This document shows positions 14,927 through 17,279 of a stretch of DNA of 17,279 nucleotides, piece by piece (the stretch's first letter is position 1; every line of letters begins with the position of its first letter). Under the pieces are notes generated by a model, which did not search any database, was not told the origin of the DNA, and saw nothing but the letters and a program-made list of their open reading frames with translations. Position numbers and translations under genes: made by a program. Source of the DNA: Lysinibacillus sp. (GTDB lineage: Bacteria; Bacillota; Bacilli; Bacillales_A; Planococcaceae); NCBI GenBank assembly GCA_012735355.1, contig JAAYHP010000083.1, positions 1 through 17,279 of the forward strand, in the 5' to 3' direction.

Positions 14927-16282
14927 CTAATTTGGAAGCTTCATAGCAGCTTCAATAATTAAATCTCCGCGCACTTCAAAACTATTATATTGATCACAAC
15001 TAGCGCATGCAGGAGACAATAAAATAATGTCACCGTTTTGGGACAGGCGCGCTGCTTGTTCAACAGCTTCTTCTACATTTTCAGCCATTTCACAAACACG
15101 AACTCCACAGGATTTTGCAAATTCTATAAAACGTTTCTTCGTTTCCCCAATAGCAACAACCGCTTTTACATTTTTCATTGCTTCTCGTAATTCTTCAAAG
15201 GAATGACCTCGTTCAAGTCCTCCAGCAATTAAAACGATCGGTTCGTTAAAAGCTTCTAACGCAACTTTTGTCGCTAAACAATTTGTCGCCTTCGAGTCGT
15301 TATAAATTTTTCTACCTTGCCATTCACGAACAAATTGAGTGCGATGACGGACACCTGAAAAAGTTTTTAATACTTTTTCCATCGCCTTTTGGTCACAACC
15401 ATAAATTTTACAAGCGGCTACTGCGGCTAATACGTTTTGTAAATTGTGATTTCCAGGAAGCGCTACAATTTCTCGCTTAATTAAAGGTTCGCCATGCCAG
15501 TATATTGTTGTTTCATCGGCACTAATGCCTTCTTTCAAAATTCTGTGAACGCTAAAAGGAATTTTATTTGCTCTCGTTTCTTTAACCCCTTTTACAATGA
15601 CTTCTTGATCCGCATTGTAAATAAAATAGTCATCTTCCCTTTGATTTTTTGTAATAGCAAATTTCGCTTTTGCATACTCCTCAAAAGTTCCATGATAATC
15701 TAGATGGGCATCGTACAGATTTGTTAATATGGCAATTTTCGGCCGAAACTCTTCAATCCCCATTAATTGGAAAGATGAAAGTTCGGCTACAATCACTTCA
15801 TCACGAGCAGCATTTTCAGCAACACCACATGCTACTGTACCAATATTTCCCGCTATTTTCGGGAGGCATCCCCCTTCGTTCAACATTTCAAATATTAATG
15901 TTGTCGTAGTCGTTTTTCCGTTTGTACCAGTAATGCCTATAATTGGAGCCTCGCTTATTAAATAAGCTAATTCCACTTCCGTAATCACTGGAATATTTCT
16001 TGCTATTGCATCTTTTACAATTGGATTCGTATAGGGAATCCCCGGATTTTTAACGACTAATTCGAAGCCTTCATCTAATAAATCTTCCGGATGCCGTCCA
16101 CAAATAACGGTAATACCATTTTGCAATAGACTCTGTGCTTCTGGATTTTCATCGAAGGGTTTTGCATCGTTCACTGTAACAAATGCCCCTAGCTTATGTA
16201 GAAGCATTGAAGCAGCTACTCCGCTTTTTGCCAATCCTAAAACAAGCACTTTTTTATGATGAAATTTCATTGTTTGAATCAT
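14927..16282 (-). CDS. murD: UDP-N-acetylmuramoylalanine--D-glutamate ligase (MurD)
   Basis: Cytoplasmic Mur ligase that adds D-glutamate to UDP-MurNAc-L-Ala with ATP hydrolysis. The protein has 451 residues, equal to B. subtilis MurD. The N-terminal UDP-binding domain starts VLVLGLAKSGVAASMLLHKLGA and has VVKNPGIPYTNP. The ATP-binding loop GITGTNGKTTTTT is near residues 116-128. Conserved ligase residues follow in AELSSFQL, LTNLYDAHLDYHGT and LPGNHNLQNVLAA, with the C-terminal domain marked by GVRHRTQFV, YNDSKATN and LLSPACASCDQYNSFEVRGD. The ATG at 16282 has GGAGG 7 bases upstream and overlaps the mraY stop as ATGA; an upstream extension to 16336 lies within mraY and is rejected. Confidence 0.98.
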   Translation of the reverse strand: MIQTMKFHHKKVLVLGLAKSGVAASMLLHKLGAFVTVNDAKPFDENPEAQSLLQNGITVICGRHPEDLLDEGFELVVKNPGIPYTNPIVKDAIARNIPVITEVELAYLISEAPIIGITGTNGKTTTTTLIFEMLNEGGCLPKIAGNIGTVACGVAENAARDEVIVAELSSFQLMGIEEFRPKIAILTNLYDAHLDYHGTFEEYAKAKFAITKNQREDDYFIYNADQEVIVKGVKETRANKIPFSVHRILKEGISADETTIYWHGEPLIKREIVALPGNHNLQNVLAAVAACKIYGCDQKAMEKVLKTFSGVRHRTQFVREWQGRKIYNDSKATNCLATKVALEAFNEPIVLIAGGLERGHSFEELREAMKNVKAVVAIGETKKRFIEFAKSCGVRVCEMAENVEEAVEQAARLSQNGDIILLSPACASCDQYNSFEVRGDLIIEAAMKLPN

Positions 16283-17253
16283 AAATATGCCTCCGCAACC
16301 ACAGCAATTAGTGCGACAATTAATGCCGTTGACCAAAATACAGCTACAACTTTACGCTCCGACCATCCCGATAGTTCGAAATGATGGTGAATAGGAGCCA
16401 TTTTAAATATCCGTTTCCCCGTTGATTTAAAACTAATTACTTGGAGAATAACCGACAATGTTTCAATTACAAACACAAGCCCAACAAGCAATTGCAATAA
16501 TTCTTCTTTCACGATGATGGATACTAGTCCAAGGGCTCCCCCTAAAGCAAGGGAGCCGGTATCACCCATAAACACTTTTGCCGGATTGGCGTTAAAAATT
16601 AAAAATCCAAGAAGCGCCCCCGTTACAGCAAAAGTGAATAATGCCACATCCGTTTGTTCATTGAACAATGCGATGACACCAAAAGCACTAAAAGCAATCG
16701 ATGCTGTTCCTGCCACTAATCCGTCTAACCCATCAGTAAGGTTGACCGCATTAGAAAATCCAACGAGCCAAAAGATTAAAAATGCCACATATAATATCCC
16801 TAAATCGATGGACCAATCGGTAAATGGAATGCTAATAGAAGTATCGAAAGTTCCTAATCGTAAAAGTAAAAAGGCTAAAATGGAAATAACAATTTGTCCG
16901 ATTAATTTTTGTAATGAAGTTAACCCTAAGTTTCTTTTAAAAATAATTTTAATTCCATCATCAAGTAAACCAATAAAGCCAAAACCTATTAATACGAGGA
17001 GCATAACAACAGATTGAGTCGTAAATAGGTTAAACATTTTTCCAACAATGACCGTAGTAGCAATAATGGAGATTAAAAATATAACTCCGCCCATCGTTGG
17101 TGTACCGGCTTTTTTCATATGGGATTTTGGGCCTTCCGTTCGGATACTTTGGCCAAATTTTAAACGCCTTAATATAGGAATAATAATTGGGCCTAATATC
17201 ACTGAAATAATAAAAGATATTGCTAAAATGGTTATTGTTGTTTCAATCGACAT
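16279..17253 (-). CDS. mraY: Phospho-N-acetylmuramoyl-pentapeptide transferase (MraY)
   Basis: Integral membrane enzyme that makes lipid I from UDP-MurNAc-pentapeptide and undecaprenyl phosphate. It has 324 residues, the same as B. subtilis MraY, with about ten membrane helices. Catalytic and signature residues are all present: GTPTMGG (50-56), the metal-binding D98-D99 in GLLDDGIK, NLTDGLDGL (171-179), the essential D231 in FMGDTGS, and the histidine cluster APIHHHFE with H289-H291. ATG at 17253 has AAGGAG upstream. It overlaps murD by four bases (ATGA), so the two are co-translated. The gene preceding it lies outside the window; the 26 bases beyond its start hold only its ribosome site. Confidence 0.98.
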   Translation of the reverse strand: MSIETTITILAISFIISVILGPIIIPILRRLKFGQSIRTEGPKSHMKKAGTPTMGGVIFLISIIATTVIVGKMFNLFTTQSVVMLLVLIGFGFIGLLDDGIKIIFKRNLGLTSLQKLIGQIVISILAFLLLRLGTFDTSISIPFTDWSIDLGILYVAFLIFWLVGFSNAVNLTDGLDGLVAGTASIAFSAFGVIALFNEQTDVALFTFAVTGALLGFLIFNANPAKVFMGDTGSLALGGALGLVSIIVKEELLQLLVGLVFVIETLSVILQVISFKSTGKRIFKMAPIHHHFELSGWSERKVVAVFWSTALIVALIAVVAEAYL

Positions 17254-17279
17254 GTTTGTTCTCCTTCAAATCTTACTTA

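Noticed and set aside
16514..17017. 167-codon open frame on the plus strand inside mraY
   Set aside because: It is antisense to the conserved catalytic core of MraY and has low-complexity, shadow-like composition.
1..17279. CRISPR arrays, insertion sequences, phage genes, tRNA or rRNA genes
   Set aside because: No repeat-spacer pattern, transposase, integrase or structural RNA gene was recognised; the whole window is conserved chromosomal core.

Overview
This 17.3 kb window is the division and cell wall (dcw) cluster of a low-GC, endospore-forming member of the Bacillales, followed by the sigE/sigG sporulation locus and the ylm-divIVA-ileS region. Every recognised gene lies on the minus strand, so transcription runs from high to low coordinates. 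The gene order matches the Bacillus subtilis mraY-to-ileS segment. However, murG and murB are absent between the spoVE/ftsW-type gene and divIB, bpr is absent after ftsZ, and ylmA and ylmD are absent from the ylm block. Together with the AT-rich composition this fits a Planococcaceae/Caryophanaceae-type organism (Lysinibacillus, Ureibacillus and relatives). That placement is an inference and was not tested.

Layout in transcription order: mraY (17253-16279), murD (16282-14927, ATGA overlap with mraY), an FtsW/SpoVE gene interrupted by an in-frame TAA (14901-13813), divIB (13793-12960), two tandem DUF881 genes ylxW and ylxX (12982-11527), sbp (11523-11155), ftsA (11058-9766) and ftsZ (9720-8578). 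A 340-base control region with two terminator-like hairpins and Spo0A-type boxes follows (8577-8238). Then come spoIIGA (8237-7410), sigE (body 7302-6679, its pro-sequence reading frame broken by an in-frame TGA), a sigmaF-like promoter, sigG (6580-5798) and its terminator, ylmC (5731-5495), and a sigmaA-type promoter leading into ylmE-sepF-ylmG-ylmH (5419-3099). Last are a promoter, divIVA (2995-2444), and a sigmaA promoter with an isoleucine T-box riboswitch driving ileS (start 2095, running off the left edge).

The first half makes lipid-linked peptidoglycan precursor (MraY, MurD) and builds the divisome (DivIB, FtsA, FtsZ, with SepF and DivIVA at the other end). The middle supplies mother-cell and forespore sigma factors, which are switched on after asymmetric division. 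No novel multi-gene system is visible. The unusual content is two single-codon nonsense lesions, both in sporulation-linked genes (pro-sigmaE and the SpoVE-like flippase/polymerase), and the structured ftsZ-spoIIGA intergenic region. The two stops could be true loss-of-sporulation mutations or sequence errors.
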